Assembly (NCBI GenBank): GCA_011056555.1
Contig: DSEQ01000040.1
Location: 97,075 to 161,074 of the forward strand
Direction of reading: 5' to 3'
Length of the DNA stretch: 64,000 nucleotides
DNA from: Candidatus Zixiibacteriota bacterium
Lineage (GTDB): Bacteria; Zixibacteria; MSB-5A5; JAABVY01
The notes beneath the pieces were generated by a model. The model ran no database searches and was not told the DNA's origin. It saw nothing but the letters and a program-made list of their open reading frames with translations. Made by a program: the position numbers and the translations under genes. Positions 54,336 to 62,864 of this stretch are shown here, one piece after another (the first letter of the stretch is position 1; the number at the start of each line of letters is the position of its first letter).

Positions 54336-54362
54336 CCCACATGAAATGTGGGTTTATTTTTT
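54336..54362 (+). terminator. Intrinsic terminator of gyrA
   Basis: CCCACAT (54336-54342) pairs with ATGTGGG (54346-54352), followed by TTTATTTTTT. It lies nine bases after the gyrA stop. Confidence 0.9.
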
Positions 54363-54364
54363 CT

Positions 54365-54400
54365 CCTGCTATGTTATATTTTAAGAATATACATAGCAGG
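54365..54400. repeat. Long inverted repeat after gyrA
   Basis: CCTGCTATGTTATATT (54365-54380) and AATATACATAGCAGG (54386-54400) pair over about 15 bases with one bulged T and a TTAAG loop. It is directly behind the terminator T run. It could be a second transcript end, a processing site or a relic of an inserted element. Confidence 0.6.
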
Positions 54401-54428
54401 TGAATCGCTGGCTTCGCCCCGCCTTTTC

Positions 54429-54640
54429 GGGCTTGTTGAAAAAGTTAAAGATATTGAAATAAGAACCGACACAAGTCATTCCGAGGGAATCCCGCCAGAG
54501 GCGAGGACGACCGTGGGAATCTTCGCGGTTTCCTCAAGAACGGTCGCGGAGATTGCCACGTCCGTGAGGAGCCGGATTCAAAATCGCTTCGCTCCTCGCA
54601 ATGACGAATATCGATGCATTCAGGGTTTATCAACAAGCCC
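54429..54640. mobile_element. MITE-like element, best-preserved copy
   Basis: This 212-base element has perfect 11-base inverted ends GGGCTTGTTGA and TCAACAAGCCC. TTTTC flanks both sides (54424-54428 and 54641-54645) as a likely 5-bp duplication. Inside, GTCATTCCGAGG near the left and GCTTCGCTCCTCGCAATGAC near the right form a second nested inverted pair. It encodes no protein. Confidence 0.82.
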
Positions 54641-54779
54641 TTTTCAGGTGGGCTACAAAAGAGAATGACATAAATCCGCTTGCCAAACTTATTGCAATGT
54701 CATATATATTCACCCCGATACAGGGAGAACATGTACGGCCGCGGCCTCCTTTGATAAGAAATAAGCCGGTAGGGCAACC

Positions 54780-55187
54780 ATGATAATATATACTTCCTCC
54801 ACCGAAGATATAAATCCCGAGAATCTGCAGGGCTTCTTCGTGGGATGGCCCAATCCGCCCTCAACACAGACATTTCTGAAGATATTGAAACAGAGTCACG
54901 AGGTTGTACTGGCTGTCGATGAAGCCACAGACAATGTTGTAGGCTTTATAAATGCCATCAGCGACGGAATCTTAAGCGCCTACATTCCTCTACTTGAGGT
55001 CTTACCGGAATATAAAGGAAGAGGGATCGGAAGTGAACTGGTCAGGCGCATGCTGAGAAAACTCGACGGTCTCTATATGATTGACCTTGTCTGTGATCAG
55101 GAACTCCAGGCATTTTATACAAAAATAGGCCTGAAGCCCGGTTTCGCCATGATGATTCGTAATTTCAAAAAGCAGTCGGGGAAATGA
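54780..55187 (+). CDS. GNAT-family N-acetyltransferase
   Basis: This 135-residue acetyltransferase of the GNAT fold has the acetyl-CoA loop PEYKGRGIGSELVRRML (near 80-96, the R/Q-x-x-G-x-G/A pattern) preceded by AYIPLLEVLPEYKGRG. The C-terminal part QAFYTKIGLKPGFAMMIRN is typical. The start MIIYTSSTEDINPENLQGFFVGWPNPP matches a common small subfamily. The acceptor substrate is unknown. The gene is close to the MITE-like element, 139 bases away, and is monocistronic. Confidence 0.9.
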   Translation: MIIYTSSTEDINPENLQGFFVGWPNPPSTQTFLKILKQSHEVVLAVDEATDNVVGFINAISDGILSAYIPLLEVLPEYKGRGIGSELVRRMLRKLDGLYMIDLVCDQELQAFYTKIGLKPGFAMMIRNFKKQSGK

Positions 55188-55247
55188 ATAAGTCCGAGCG
55201 GTGCAGCCGCCAGGAAAGGCTTCTTGGCGGCCACAAACACAATTCAG

Positions 55248-55775
55248 CTAATCAGCTTCCTCGGCCTCATGGCCATGCTCCATTTCCATCTCCATCAAAC
55301 GGGCCATCTCCTCGTTGTTCTTGTCAGCAAAGGCATGAATTTTGGCCACCATCTCCGGATCATCGGAAGTGAATATCTCCACATAGCCATGATTGGTCTC
55401 CACAGTCTGGATTTTGGCGCCGGACATCCAGAGCTCGCCATAAGCGGAACACATGCCGCAAAGATAGAGCTGCTCGCCCTTCTGAAGCTTTTCGGCCACA
55501 GCCATCATGTTGGCATTCACCTTCCTCATTGCGGGAAGATACTCATCCTCAACCGTGGTAACCATTATCGCACCATTGTCGATTTTGTGGTTTTCCCAGT
55601 CGGAATGCTCCAGAAGTCCCGGCTCGGCGATAAGGTTCTTGCAAAATGCACAATTTTCCATATCGAACCACGACTTCCCGGCTTTCTTGGCCGTCTCATC
55701 ACCGGCAATCAAAAGAGCGCCGCCGAATAAAAGCATCGCCCCCAGAACCAGCAAAAATAGATTTTTGTAACGCAT
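55248..55775 (-). CDS. Exported protein with two Cys pairs, function unknown
   Basis: This 175-residue protein has a signal peptide at residues 1-24 (NLFLLVLGAMLLFGGALLIAG). After it come two cysteine pairs, NCAFCKNL (near 41-48) and YLCGMCSAYGEL (near 105), each C-x-x-C. The C-terminus is rich in Met, Glu and His (NEEMARLMEMEMEHGHEAEEAD), which could bind metals. The family is not recognised. C-x-x-C pairs in an exported protein could hold zinc, an iron-sulfur centre or a disulfide. It lies beside the zinc-type P-ATPase gene on the same strand, 194 bases downstream, so a metal link is possible. Confidence 0.65.
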   Translation of the reverse strand: MRYKNLFLLVLGAMLLFGGALLIAGDETAKKAGKSWFDMENCAFCKNLIAEPGLLEHSDWENHKIDNGAIMVTTVEDEYLPAMRKVNANMMAVAEKLQKGEQLYLCGMCSAYGELWMSGAKIQTVETNHGYVEIFTSDDPEMVAKIHAFADKNNEEMARLMEMEMEHGHEAEEAD

Positions 55776-55969
55776 ACTCCTGCCTCCTGCAAAAAAGTTT
55801 ACTGAAAATATGAATACTTCACATATTTTTTATTCGCTCTAAATGATAACTCTTTCAGGAATGTGATAATTTTGTAAATTTATATTCAAAATCGCGCCAG
55901 TTCAATCATTTTTTCCAAAATTTCTGGACCGGCAGCCAAGACACAGGGCAAAAAAGATCTCTGCACCGC

Positions 55970-58087
55970 CTACTTCTGTAAGAGTCGCAATGAGTTAGCA
56001 ATCACCAGGAGGGATGTGCCCATGTCGGCAAAAACCGCCATCCAGAGCGTAGCGAGACCCAAACCGGCCAGAATCATGAAGATGAACTTGACCAGAAGTG
56101 AAAAGACAATATTGAATTTGATAATGCCAAGCGTCCTGCGCGAGAGCTTGATCGATTTCGGCACCATCTTAGGATTATCCCCGATGATGGCTACGTCAGC
56201 CGCCTCAATCGCCAGATCCGAACCACCCGTGCCCATGGCAATGCCAACATCTGCCAATGCCAGCGCCGGAGCATCATTGATACCATCCCCTACCATAGCA
56301 ACCAAGCCGTATTTCTCGCGATATTTCTGCACCAGCTTACTCTTCTCCTCCGGAAGGAGCTGACTTTCTACATGACGGATACCCAGCTGTTCCGCAATAG
56401 ACTCGGCAGTACGGGCATTGTCCCCGGTAAGCATAACAGATTCCGATATTCCGCTCTGATATAATTCAGCTATGGCCTCTGCGGACTCAGATTTTGCCAT
56501 ATCCGCCAGTGCGATAGCGCCGATCAGCCTGTCATCCCTTGCCAGCAGCACCAGCGAGTAACCTTTGTCCTCAAAATCAGTCACCTTCTTATGAAGTTCA
56601 ACATCAGTGATATCGCTGTCGTGAAAAAATCGGTGGCTTCCGATTGTGTACTGCGAACCCTCTATTTGCGCCCTGGCGCCCTCGCCGGGAAAAGCCCTGA
56701 AATCCCTGCTTTCAAATGGCTTGATCTTCATGCTGCGGGCATGCTCGAGGATCGCCCCCGCGATCGGATGCTCTGAAAACTGCTCCACTGAAGCAGCCAG
56801 CGCAATAATATTATCCGAAGAATGCCCATCCAGCGAGACCACATGTACCACGCCAAAACGTCCCTCGGTCAGGGTCCCGGTCTTGTCGAAAAGCACAGCC
56901 CTGACATTTGCCAGCTTCTCCAGAAACACTCCGCCCTTTATCAAGATGCCGCCGCGTGCTGAACGAGTCAGGCCGCAAATTACCGCTACCGGGGTTGAGA
57001 TCACAAGGGCGCAGGGGCAGGATATAACCAAAAATACTAGCGCGCGGTAGAACCAGGTCTCGAATGCGCCGTGGAAGAATAGTACCGGAATAGCAAACAC
57101 CAGGATTGCAATGCCCACCACGATCGGAGTATAGACTTTTGCAAATCTGTCCACGATACTCGCCAGCCTGGACTTGCGTGAGGCCGCCTCCTCCACCATA
57201 TGCATAATGCGGGTCAGGGTCGAATCCGAAAACGGCTTCAATACCCTGGCTTTAAGGAAGCCATCGGTATTGATCGAGCCGCCCAGGAGCTTGTCGCCCT
57301 CGGTCTTCGACACTGGCATAGATTCGCCCGTAACCGCGGCCTGATTGATATAGGCCGTTCCCTCGGCAATCTCGCAATCGGTGGGACAGGTCATGCCCGG
57401 CTTCAGCAGGATAATATCCCCCTGCTTCAGGTCCTCGAGCCGCACTCTCTGCGGACCATCGGCGGTCTCCATCTCGATCTCATGCGGTATCTGCTCGGTC
57501 AACGATTTAAAAGCTCTGTGTGCCTTACGTACCGATCTTCCCTCGAGGTAATTGGCAATCGAAAACAGCACTATCGTAACCGCAGCCTCGCTCCATTCCC
57601 CGATAATCACGGCGCCGATTACAGCCAGGCTCATGAGAAGATTCATGTCGGCGGTCAGATTCTTCAAGGCATAGAACGCCGAACGGAAAATAAACAGCCC
57701 GCCTGTAAGAATTGCGGTCACGGAAAATATTATCTGTAAGTAACCGGGCTGATCGAACACTGAAAGTGCGATTTCAATCAGCATCGCGGTCACTGCCACC
57801 ATCAGAAGAATATCCTTCAGCCTCGCTAACGATCCGCGTCCCTTCGTTTCTGAAACCTCATGGCCCCCGGCGGACTTATCAACCGCCACATGTCCCAGGC
57901 GGGAAATCTCCTTTATTACTTTTTCACGGTCAATTATCTGATTGTCTATCGACAAATTTATTTTGCCTGTGGCAAATTCCAAACTGCAATTTTTCACACC
58001 TTTCAGGCGCGAAATCCCCTTCTCCAGGCTGGCAGCACAATCCGGACAGTCCAGATCAACTATTTTAAGTTCTATCTCTCTATTCAT
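55970..58087 (-). CDS. zntA: Zinc/cadmium/lead-exporting P1B-type ATPase
   Basis: This 705-residue protein has a heavy-metal-associated N-terminal domain (DLDCPDCAASLEKG, C-x-x-C near residue 15). The transmembrane metal motif is SCPCALVIS and the phosphorylation motif is DKTGTLTEG. TGES, the His-Pro motif SEHPIAGA and the hinge GDGINDAPAL are all present. The last helix contains ADMGTSLLVIANSLRLL, including the Asp typical of the Zn(II)/Cd(II)/Pb(II) P1B-2 subgroup rather than the copper group. It should export these ions from the cytoplasm. It overlaps the regulator gene by one base, so they are cotranscribed under the operator at 58460. Confidence 0.93.
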   Translation of the reverse strand: MNREIELKIVDLDCPDCAASLEKGISRLKGVKNCSLEFATGKINLSIDNQIIDREKVIKEISRLGHVAVDKSAGGHEVSETKGRGSLARLKDILLMVAVTAMLIEIALSVFDQPGYLQIIFSVTAILTGGLFIFRSAFYALKNLTADMNLLMSLAVIGAVIIGEWSEAAVTIVLFSIANYLEGRSVRKAHRAFKSLTEQIPHEIEMETADGPQRVRLEDLKQGDIILLKPGMTCPTDCEIAEGTAYINQAAVTGESMPVSKTEGDKLLGGSINTDGFLKARVLKPFSDSTLTRIMHMVEEAASRKSRLASIVDRFAKVYTPIVVGIAILVFAIPVLFFHGAFETWFYRALVFLVISCPCALVISTPVAVICGLTRSARGGILIKGGVFLEKLANVRAVLFDKTGTLTEGRFGVVHVVSLDGHSSDNIIALAASVEQFSEHPIAGAILEHARSMKIKPFESRDFRAFPGEGARAQIEGSQYTIGSHRFFHDSDITDVELHKKVTDFEDKGYSLVLLARDDRLIGAIALADMAKSESAEAIAELYQSGISESVMLTGDNARTAESIAEQLGIRHVESQLLPEEKSKLVQKYREKYGLVAMVGDGINDAPALALADVGIAMGTGGSDLAIEAADVAIIGDNPKMVPKSIKLSRRTLGIIKFNIVFSLLVKFIFMILAGLGLATLWMAVFADMGTSLLVIANSLRLLQK

Positions 58088-58431
58088 TATTTTTCTTCCA
58101 GAATATGATCATAGCCCACTTTGATAAGCTCCTTGACATGATCGTCGTCCAGAGAATAATAGATCATCTTTCCCTCCCGACGAAATTTCACCAGGCGAAG
58201 ATTGCGCAGAATCCGCAAGCTGTGCGAAGCCGCAGAGTCCGAAAGATCCAGTTCTGCAGCTATTCCGGATACCGGCAGTTCTCTCTCGGACAATAAAATA
58301 CAAATCCTGAGCTTGGTGGCATCCCCGAGCACCTTGAACGCCTCGGAAAGCCTGAAAATGCTCTCGATATCATACGGGCTGTAACATCCATTAGTCTGAT
58401 ACTTGACTTCTTTTTTATTCGGTGATCCCAT
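58087..58431 (-). CDS. ArsR/SmtB-family metal-sensing repressor
   Basis: This 114-residue winged-helix repressor has the recognition helix region LDLSDSAASHSLRILRNLRL (near 62-81) and a preceding LGDATKLRICILLSERELPV. The C-terminal helix reads DDDHVKELIKVGYDHILEE. Its D-x-H, then H, then E spacing matches the alpha-5 zinc site of SmtB (D104, H106, H117, E120). This strongly suggests zinc sensing. It should bind the 18-bp palindrome at 58460-58477, just upstream, and release it when zinc is high, switching on the exporter gene behind it. Confidence 0.92.
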   Translation of the reverse strand: MGSPNKKEVKYQTNGCYSPYDIESIFRLSEAFKVLGDATKLRICILLSERELPVSGIAAELDLSDSAASHSLRILRNLRLVKFRREGKMIYYSLDDDHVKELIKVGYDHILEEK

Positions 58432-58459
58432 AATTTCGCCTCACAGCTTAAACATCAAC

Positions 58460-58477
58460 TATGAACAATTGTTCATA
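58460..58477 (-). promoter_or_regulatory. Operator of the zinc efflux operon
   Basis: TATGAACAATTGTTCATA is a perfect 18-bp palindrome with TGAACA-AT-TGTTCA, matching the SmtB/CzrA type 12-2-12 operator in memory. It lies 29 bases before the repressor start and next to TATAGT, a possible -10 hexamer, on the minus strand. Confidence 0.82.
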
Positions 58478-58604
58478 TATATACTATATTTCGGCAGAAT
58501 CGCAAGATTTATTTGGCATAAATGAATTGAGTTTTTAAATCACATGGTATATATTGACTTATCCGCGTGGGAAATATTGGTTTCAAATACAGGGAGAGAC
58601 ACCA

Positions 58605-59144
58605 ATGCCTTTGAAATTTGAATGCCCCGGATGCCATAAAGACATAATAGTCCAGTATCTCAGCAAGGGAGAGACCGCCAGATGCCGGCATTGCCTGGTT
58701 GAGGTCACGGTTCCGGAAGATGCCGAGGAGATTACCGGATCCGAAGTTCAGGAATATGCCAGGAAATTGCAATTTGGTCCTGAAAGAAAGAGCACCCTGC
58801 AGCGCCCCTACGATCCGTACGGCCTGGAGATGGAGGGTCGCGGGAAAATTGTCTTTCTCAAGGTTATGGGCTGGATTATTCTGGTAGGCGGATGCCTCTC
58901 GGGAATGATGACCATGATAATCGGTTTTGCCGGACCCCCGGCCGAAGATTCTCTCGGTGCCGGCGGAGTTTTTATGGGCCTGGTGTTGATCATTAATTCT
59001 CTGGCGCTGTTCGCTCTTTTTACAGTGGTTGCATCAATCGCCGATCATATGATTCTGATGCAGCGCTACCTATCCAAAGAAGAGAGGGTCCCGGTTATCA
59101 AATCCGAACGGGAGCCAGATACGGATTTCTCTCGACCTTCTTGA
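58605..59144 (+). CDS. Zinc-ribbon protein with two transmembrane helices
   Basis: This 179-residue protein has a zinc-ribbon pattern near its start, CPGCHKDI and CRHCLVEV (two C-x-x-C pairs about 18 residues apart). A charged middle region leads to two helices (IVFLKVMGWIILVGGCLSGMM and GVFMGLVLIINSLALFALFTV, near 80-145) and a cytoplasmic tail. The family is not recognised and such proteins are common in uncharacterised genomes. The frame is open upstream to 58554, but AGGGAGAG before the ATG at 58605 decides the start. Its neighbours are the zinc repressor on the other strand and a transglutaminase-type gene. Confidence 0.72.
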   Translation: MPLKFECPGCHKDIIVQYLSKGETARCRHCLVEVTVPEDAEEITGSEVQEYARKLQFGPERKSTLQRPYDPYGLEMEGRGKIVFLKVMGWIILVGGCLSGMMTMIIGFAGPPAEDSLGAGGVFMGLVLIINSLALFALFTVVASIADHMILMQRYLSKEERVPVIKSEREPDTDFSRPS

Positions 59145-59214
59145 ATAGAATGTTTATATATTATAATACATTTTCTAAATCCGGATTTCAAATCTTCATG
59201 GCATGGGAGGAAAT

Positions 59215-60870
59215 ATGTTATTCAAAAAAACAATACCGATCCTGATCATAATGATACTTTGCACCGGCCAGATTTATGCCGATGTTGGTGATGTGGTCAA
59301 ATCATTCCAAGCGCCCGGGAATTTTCCCACCGGCCTTACTTATGACGGTAAATATCTCTGGAACACTGACCGCAAAACCGATATGCTCTATAAAATTGAT
59401 CCGGAGTCCGGCGAGGTAATATCCTCTCTGCCTGCCCCGGGCTATCAGCCGGAGGACCTGGCGTTCGACGGAAAATATATCTGGTGCCTGGATAAAGAGG
59501 AAAACCTGATCCATAAAATCGATCCGCAAACCGAGATCACCGTCAAAACGATCATGGCGCCCTGCGAACGTCCCCGGGGCATGACCTATGATGGTGAGCA
59601 TCTCTGGCTCTCCGATATTCGGGGAGATGAGCTGATACAGATATCGACCGAGGATGGTACCACCATTATGTCGCACAAGGCGCCCTCGGGTAATGTTCAC
59701 GGCCTGACCTTCGATGGCAAGTATCTGTGGGCCTCCGACAGGATTTCCAACAAGATATTTCTGATCGAGCCGGAAACCGGGTATGTTATCTTCTACTTTG
59801 AATCCCCGGATGAATTCCCCCGCGGATTGGCCTTTGACGGCAAGTATATCTGGAATTGCGATTATCAATCAGATTCGATTTACTCAATCAAGATAAAGGA
59901 TGATAATCTCTTCAAAATCTGGGATGAGAAGCACCAGGTTATGCATTACACGGAGCACGTGAGGAATTATGGCCCGGGCGACATTCTGGACCTGGAGATA
60001 TATATGGCCATTCCCCATGACCGCGGCAACCAGAAGCTGGTTGGCGATATCAAATACAGCACCGCGCCGGACGAATTCCGCACCGATCAATGGGGTCAGG
60101 AAGTAGCTGTTTGGCACTACGACACCTTAAAGGCCGGGCAGACTGCAGAACCCACCATGTCAACTGAATGCAAGCTCTATTTTATAACATATTTTGTGTA
60201 TCCTGAGGATGTGGGTACTCTCGAGGATATCCCGGCTGAGATCAAGGATAAATATCTTGTGAATGACACAAAGTTCGCCGTGGATAACGAATTCATGCAG
60301 ATGGCTGTCAAAAAGGCTGTGGGAGATGAAACCAATCCTTATTGGATAGCGCGCAATATCTACCAGCATATAATGGAACATATGTACTACGAGCTGGCGG
60401 GGGGATGGAATATTGCTCCGACTGTGCTCGAGCGCGGCTCGGGATCATGCTCCGAATATTCATTTGTATTCATCTCGCTCTGCCGGGCGGCGGGCATCCC
60501 GGCCCGCTATGTCGGGTCGGTAGCTGTGAGGGGGGATGATGCCTCAACCGATGATGTCTTCCATCGCTGGTGCGAGATTTATCTGCCCGAGGTGGGATGG
60601 TTTCCGGTGGACCCATCGGGCGGAGATCAGGAATGGCCGGAGCGCCAGGCCGCCTTTTTCGGCTCTCTCCAGAACCGCTTTCTGATTACCACAGAGGGCG
60701 GGGGCGGCTCTGAATATCTGGAATGGAGCTATAATTCAAATGAAAAATGGAAATCCAAAGGCAAAGTTAAAGTTCAAACTGAGCATTTTGGCGAATGGTC
60801 CCCGGCTGCAAAAGCCGAGGCCGGCTCTCCCGAACAAACGGCAACAGGCGATGAAAGCCAGTCCAAATAG
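59215..60870 (+). CDS. Exported beta-propeller protein with transglutaminase-like protease domain
   Basis: This is a 551-residue protein. A signal peptide lies at about residues 4-22 (TIPILIIMILCTGQIYA). The N-terminal half has at least five repeats of the type YDGKYLWNTD/FDGKYIWCLD (residues about 45-230), a six-bladed propeller or NHL-like fold. The C-terminal half is a transglutaminase-like domain with the catalytic triad Cys in GSGSCSEYSFVF, His in DDVFHRWCEI and Asp in FPVDPSGG. Such domains cleave or join peptide bonds. GGGAGGAAAT before the ATG at 59215 sets the start. The substrate is unknown, and the propeller may target the enzyme to its partner. The C-terminal tail is low-complexity. 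Confidence 0.88.
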   Translation: MLFKKTIPILIIMILCTGQIYADVGDVVKSFQAPGNFPTGLTYDGKYLWNTDRKTDMLYKIDPESGEVISSLPAPGYQPEDLAFDGKYIWCLDKEENLIHKIDPQTEITVKTIMAPCERPRGMTYDGEHLWLSDIRGDELIQISTEDGTTIMSHKAPSGNVHGLTFDGKYLWASDRISNKIFLIEPETGYVIFYFESPDEFPRGLAFDGKYIWNCDYQSDSIYSIKIKDDNLFKIWDEKHQVMHYTEHVRNYGPGDILDLEIYMAIPHDRGNQKLVGDIKYSTAPDEFRTDQWGQEVAVWHYDTLKAGQTAEPTMSTECKLYFITYFVYPEDVGTLEDIPAEIKDKYLVNDTKFAVDNEFMQMAVKKAVGDETNPYWIARNIYQHIMEHMYYELAGGWNIAPTVLERGSGSCSEYSFVFISLCRAAGIPARYVGSVAVRGDDASTDDVFHRWCEIYLPEVGWFPVDPSGGDQEWPERQAAFFGSLQNRFLITTEGGGGSEYLEWSYNSNEKWKSKGKVKVQTEHFGEWSPAAKAEAGSPEQTATGDESQSK

Positions 60871-61025
60871 AAAAAAAGTGTTCTTTGGCTTGACCCGTTT
60901 AACTCCTGAGGGTAGATTATACGTATGCTCCGGGTTCTTCCTTCAATAAGGCGGTCCGGGGGGTTATCTTGTTGTTCTGTAAGCCGATACTAATATAAAA
61001 CGGCAAAAACACAGGAGATATATAA

Positions 61026-61988
61026 ATGCTCTATCTTGTCACCGGCGGCGCAGGCTTCATCGGTTCAAATATCGTGGCTGAACTTCTCAGGCAAAATAAG
61101 AAAGTCCGTGTTATAGATAATTTCTCAACCGGCCGCAGGGAAAACCTGGCCCCTTATATTAATCGTATCGAGCTGATAGACGGCGATATCAGGGAATACT
61201 GGACTGTCATGGAGGCGGTTGAGGGGGTCGATTATGTCCTGCATCAGGCAGCCCTGCCATCTGTGGTCAGATCTGTAAATGCCCCTCTCACCTCGAACGA
61301 AGTGAATGTTACCGGTACCCTTAATCTTCTGGAGGCTGCCAGAAAAGCCGGGGTCAAAAAGTTCGTGTATGCCTCATCCTCATCGGTCTATGGCGAGTCG
61401 GAGAAGCTTCCCAAAATCGAGGATATGACTCCGGCCCCTCTTTCGCCGTACGCCAACAACAAACTGGCCGGCGAACATTACTGCATGATCTATAACCGGC
61501 TCTACGATCTTCCAACCGTCTGCCTCAGATATTTCAATGTTTTTGGGCCCAACCAGGATCCATCCAGCGAATATTCGGCAGTTATTCCAAAATTCATCTT
61601 CGCGCTGCTTTCCGGCGTCAGACCGATTATCTATGGCGATGGGGAACAATCCCGTGATTTTACATATATTGCCAATACGGTACATGCCAATCTCCTGGCG
61701 GCCGAGAAAGATGAGGTGAGAGGTGAGATATTTAACATAGCCTGCGGAGAACGCTATACTCTCCTGAAGCTCTTAGAAGAATTGAACGACATTATAGGCA
61801 CAGATATCGAGCCCTCCTTCACCAGCGAGCGCCCGGGTGACATCAAACATTCACTGGCCGACATATCCAGGGCAGAAAAGATTTTGGGGTATAAAACCCT
61901 GGTGGATTTCAGAAATGGACTGGAAGAAACAGTCACTCATTTCAAAGACCTTGTAGAATCAAATAGATTGACCGCTGAGAACGAGTAA
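61026..61988 (+). CDS. NAD-dependent nucleotide-sugar epimerase
   Basis: This 320-residue short-chain dehydrogenase of the extended (epimerase) class has the Rossmann motif TGGAGFIGSN (near 6-15), the serine run YASSSSVYG and the catalytic Y-x-x-x-K in SPYANNKLAGE (near 141-151). It is closest to UDP-glucose/UDP-N-acetylglucosamine 4-epimerases, such as WbpP-like proteins of polysaccharide gene clusters. It begins the exosortase/EPS locus and is three bases before the exosortase gene, so cotranscription is likely. ACAGGAG precedes the start. The substrate cannot be decided from sequence. Confidence 0.87.
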   Translation: MLYLVTGGAGFIGSNIVAELLRQNKKVRVIDNFSTGRRENLAPYINRIELIDGDIREYWTVMEAVEGVDYVLHQAALPSVVRSVNAPLTSNEVNVTGTLNLLEAARKAGVKKFVYASSSSVYGESEKLPKIEDMTPAPLSPYANNKLAGEHYCMIYNRLYDLPTVCLRYFNVFGPNQDPSSEYSAVIPKFIFALLSGVRPIIYGDGEQSRDFTYIANTVHANLLAAEKDEVRGEIFNIACGERYTLLKLLEELNDIIGTDIEPSFTSERPGDIKHSLADISRAEKILGYKTLVDFRNGLEETVTHFKDLVESNRLTAENE

Positions 61989-61991
61989 TTC

Positions 61992-62864
61992 ATGGCAACC
62001 CAGGAACTAAGCGCCCCCGGACAACCGCTTGTAGATAAGAGAATCTGGATCATCCTGGGACTGGCCATAATAGTATATCTTCCAGTCCTGATCGATCTGG
62101 TAGGCGACTGGTATAACGACGATAATTATACGCACGGCTTCCTGATCCTGCCCATCTCCCTCTGGCTGATCTGGCGCAAGCGTAGGGAGCTGGCCGAAAC
62201 TCCAACACATCGCAATAACTTCGGCCTGGTGTTCATCATTGGATCACTGTTCCTTCTGATCGGGGGTACCGCCGGAGCGGAATATTTTACCACCAGGGTG
62301 TCGTTTGTGGCGTTTTTATTTTCGCTTTCGCTGTATATGTTCGGATGGCCCTTCACACGCAAGATTTGGTTCGCCTTCTTCTTCATGCTCTTCATGATTC
62401 CGATTCCGTATGTGATCTATTATTCTCTGACATTTCCCATGCAGTTATTCGCCTCCAAGATCTCCACCAATATTTTGAATCTTATCGACCTGCCCCTGAT
62501 CCGGCAGGGAAATATTATTCACATTCCCAACTATTCCATGGAGGTGGCCGAGGCCTGCAGCGGAATCCGGTCGCTTTTTTCTCTGCTGGCGCTGGGTGCG
62601 CTCTACGCCTATTTCACCCAGCCCAATAAAGTCAAGGCGGTGATATTATTCCTGTCAACAATACCGATAGCAATCGCCGGAAATGTCTTCCGCATAACTG
62701 TTACTGCTCTGGGAGCGCATTTAATTTCGACCGAATTCGCGGAAGGTCCCCTGCATGAAATCTCCGGCATGATTGTTTTTGTTTTTTCTCTAATCCTTTT
62801 GATGATATTTGGAGCTATATTAAAATGGAAAAAGCCAGAATTCAAGCATACGGTTTCGGCCTGA
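61992..62864 (+). CDS. Exosortase (archaeosortase/exosortase family)
   Basis: This 290-residue membrane protein has about eight transmembrane helices. The catalytic residues are seen as C in EVAEACSGIRSLFSLL (near 191), R in AGNVFRITV and H in LHEISGM. These form the transpeptidase triad of exosortases, which recognise C-terminal PEP-CTERM-like signals on secreted proteins and cleave them before cell-surface anchoring. No PEP-CTERM protein was seen in this window. It lies between the epimerase gene and an EpsI-like gene with a 40-base overlap at its end. Confidence 0.93.
   Translation: MATQELSAPGQPLVDKRIWIILGLAIIVYLPVLIDLVGDWYNDDNYTHGFLILPISLWLIWRKRRELAETPTHRNNFGLVFIIGSLFLLIGGTAGAEYFTTRVSFVAFLFSLSLYMFGWPFTRKIWFAFFFMLFMIPIPYVIYYSLTFPMQLFASKISTNILNLIDLPLIRQGNIIHIPNYSMEVAEACSGIRSLFSLLALGALYAYFTQPNKVKAVILFLSTIPIAIAGNVFRITVTALGAHLISTEFAEGPLHEISGMIVFVFSLILLMIFGAILKWKKPEFKHTVSA

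Noticed and set aside
54429-54640. MITE copies as CRISPR or small RNA genes
   Set aside because: There is no spacer-repeat periodicity, and inverted ends with 5-bp duplications indicate insertion.
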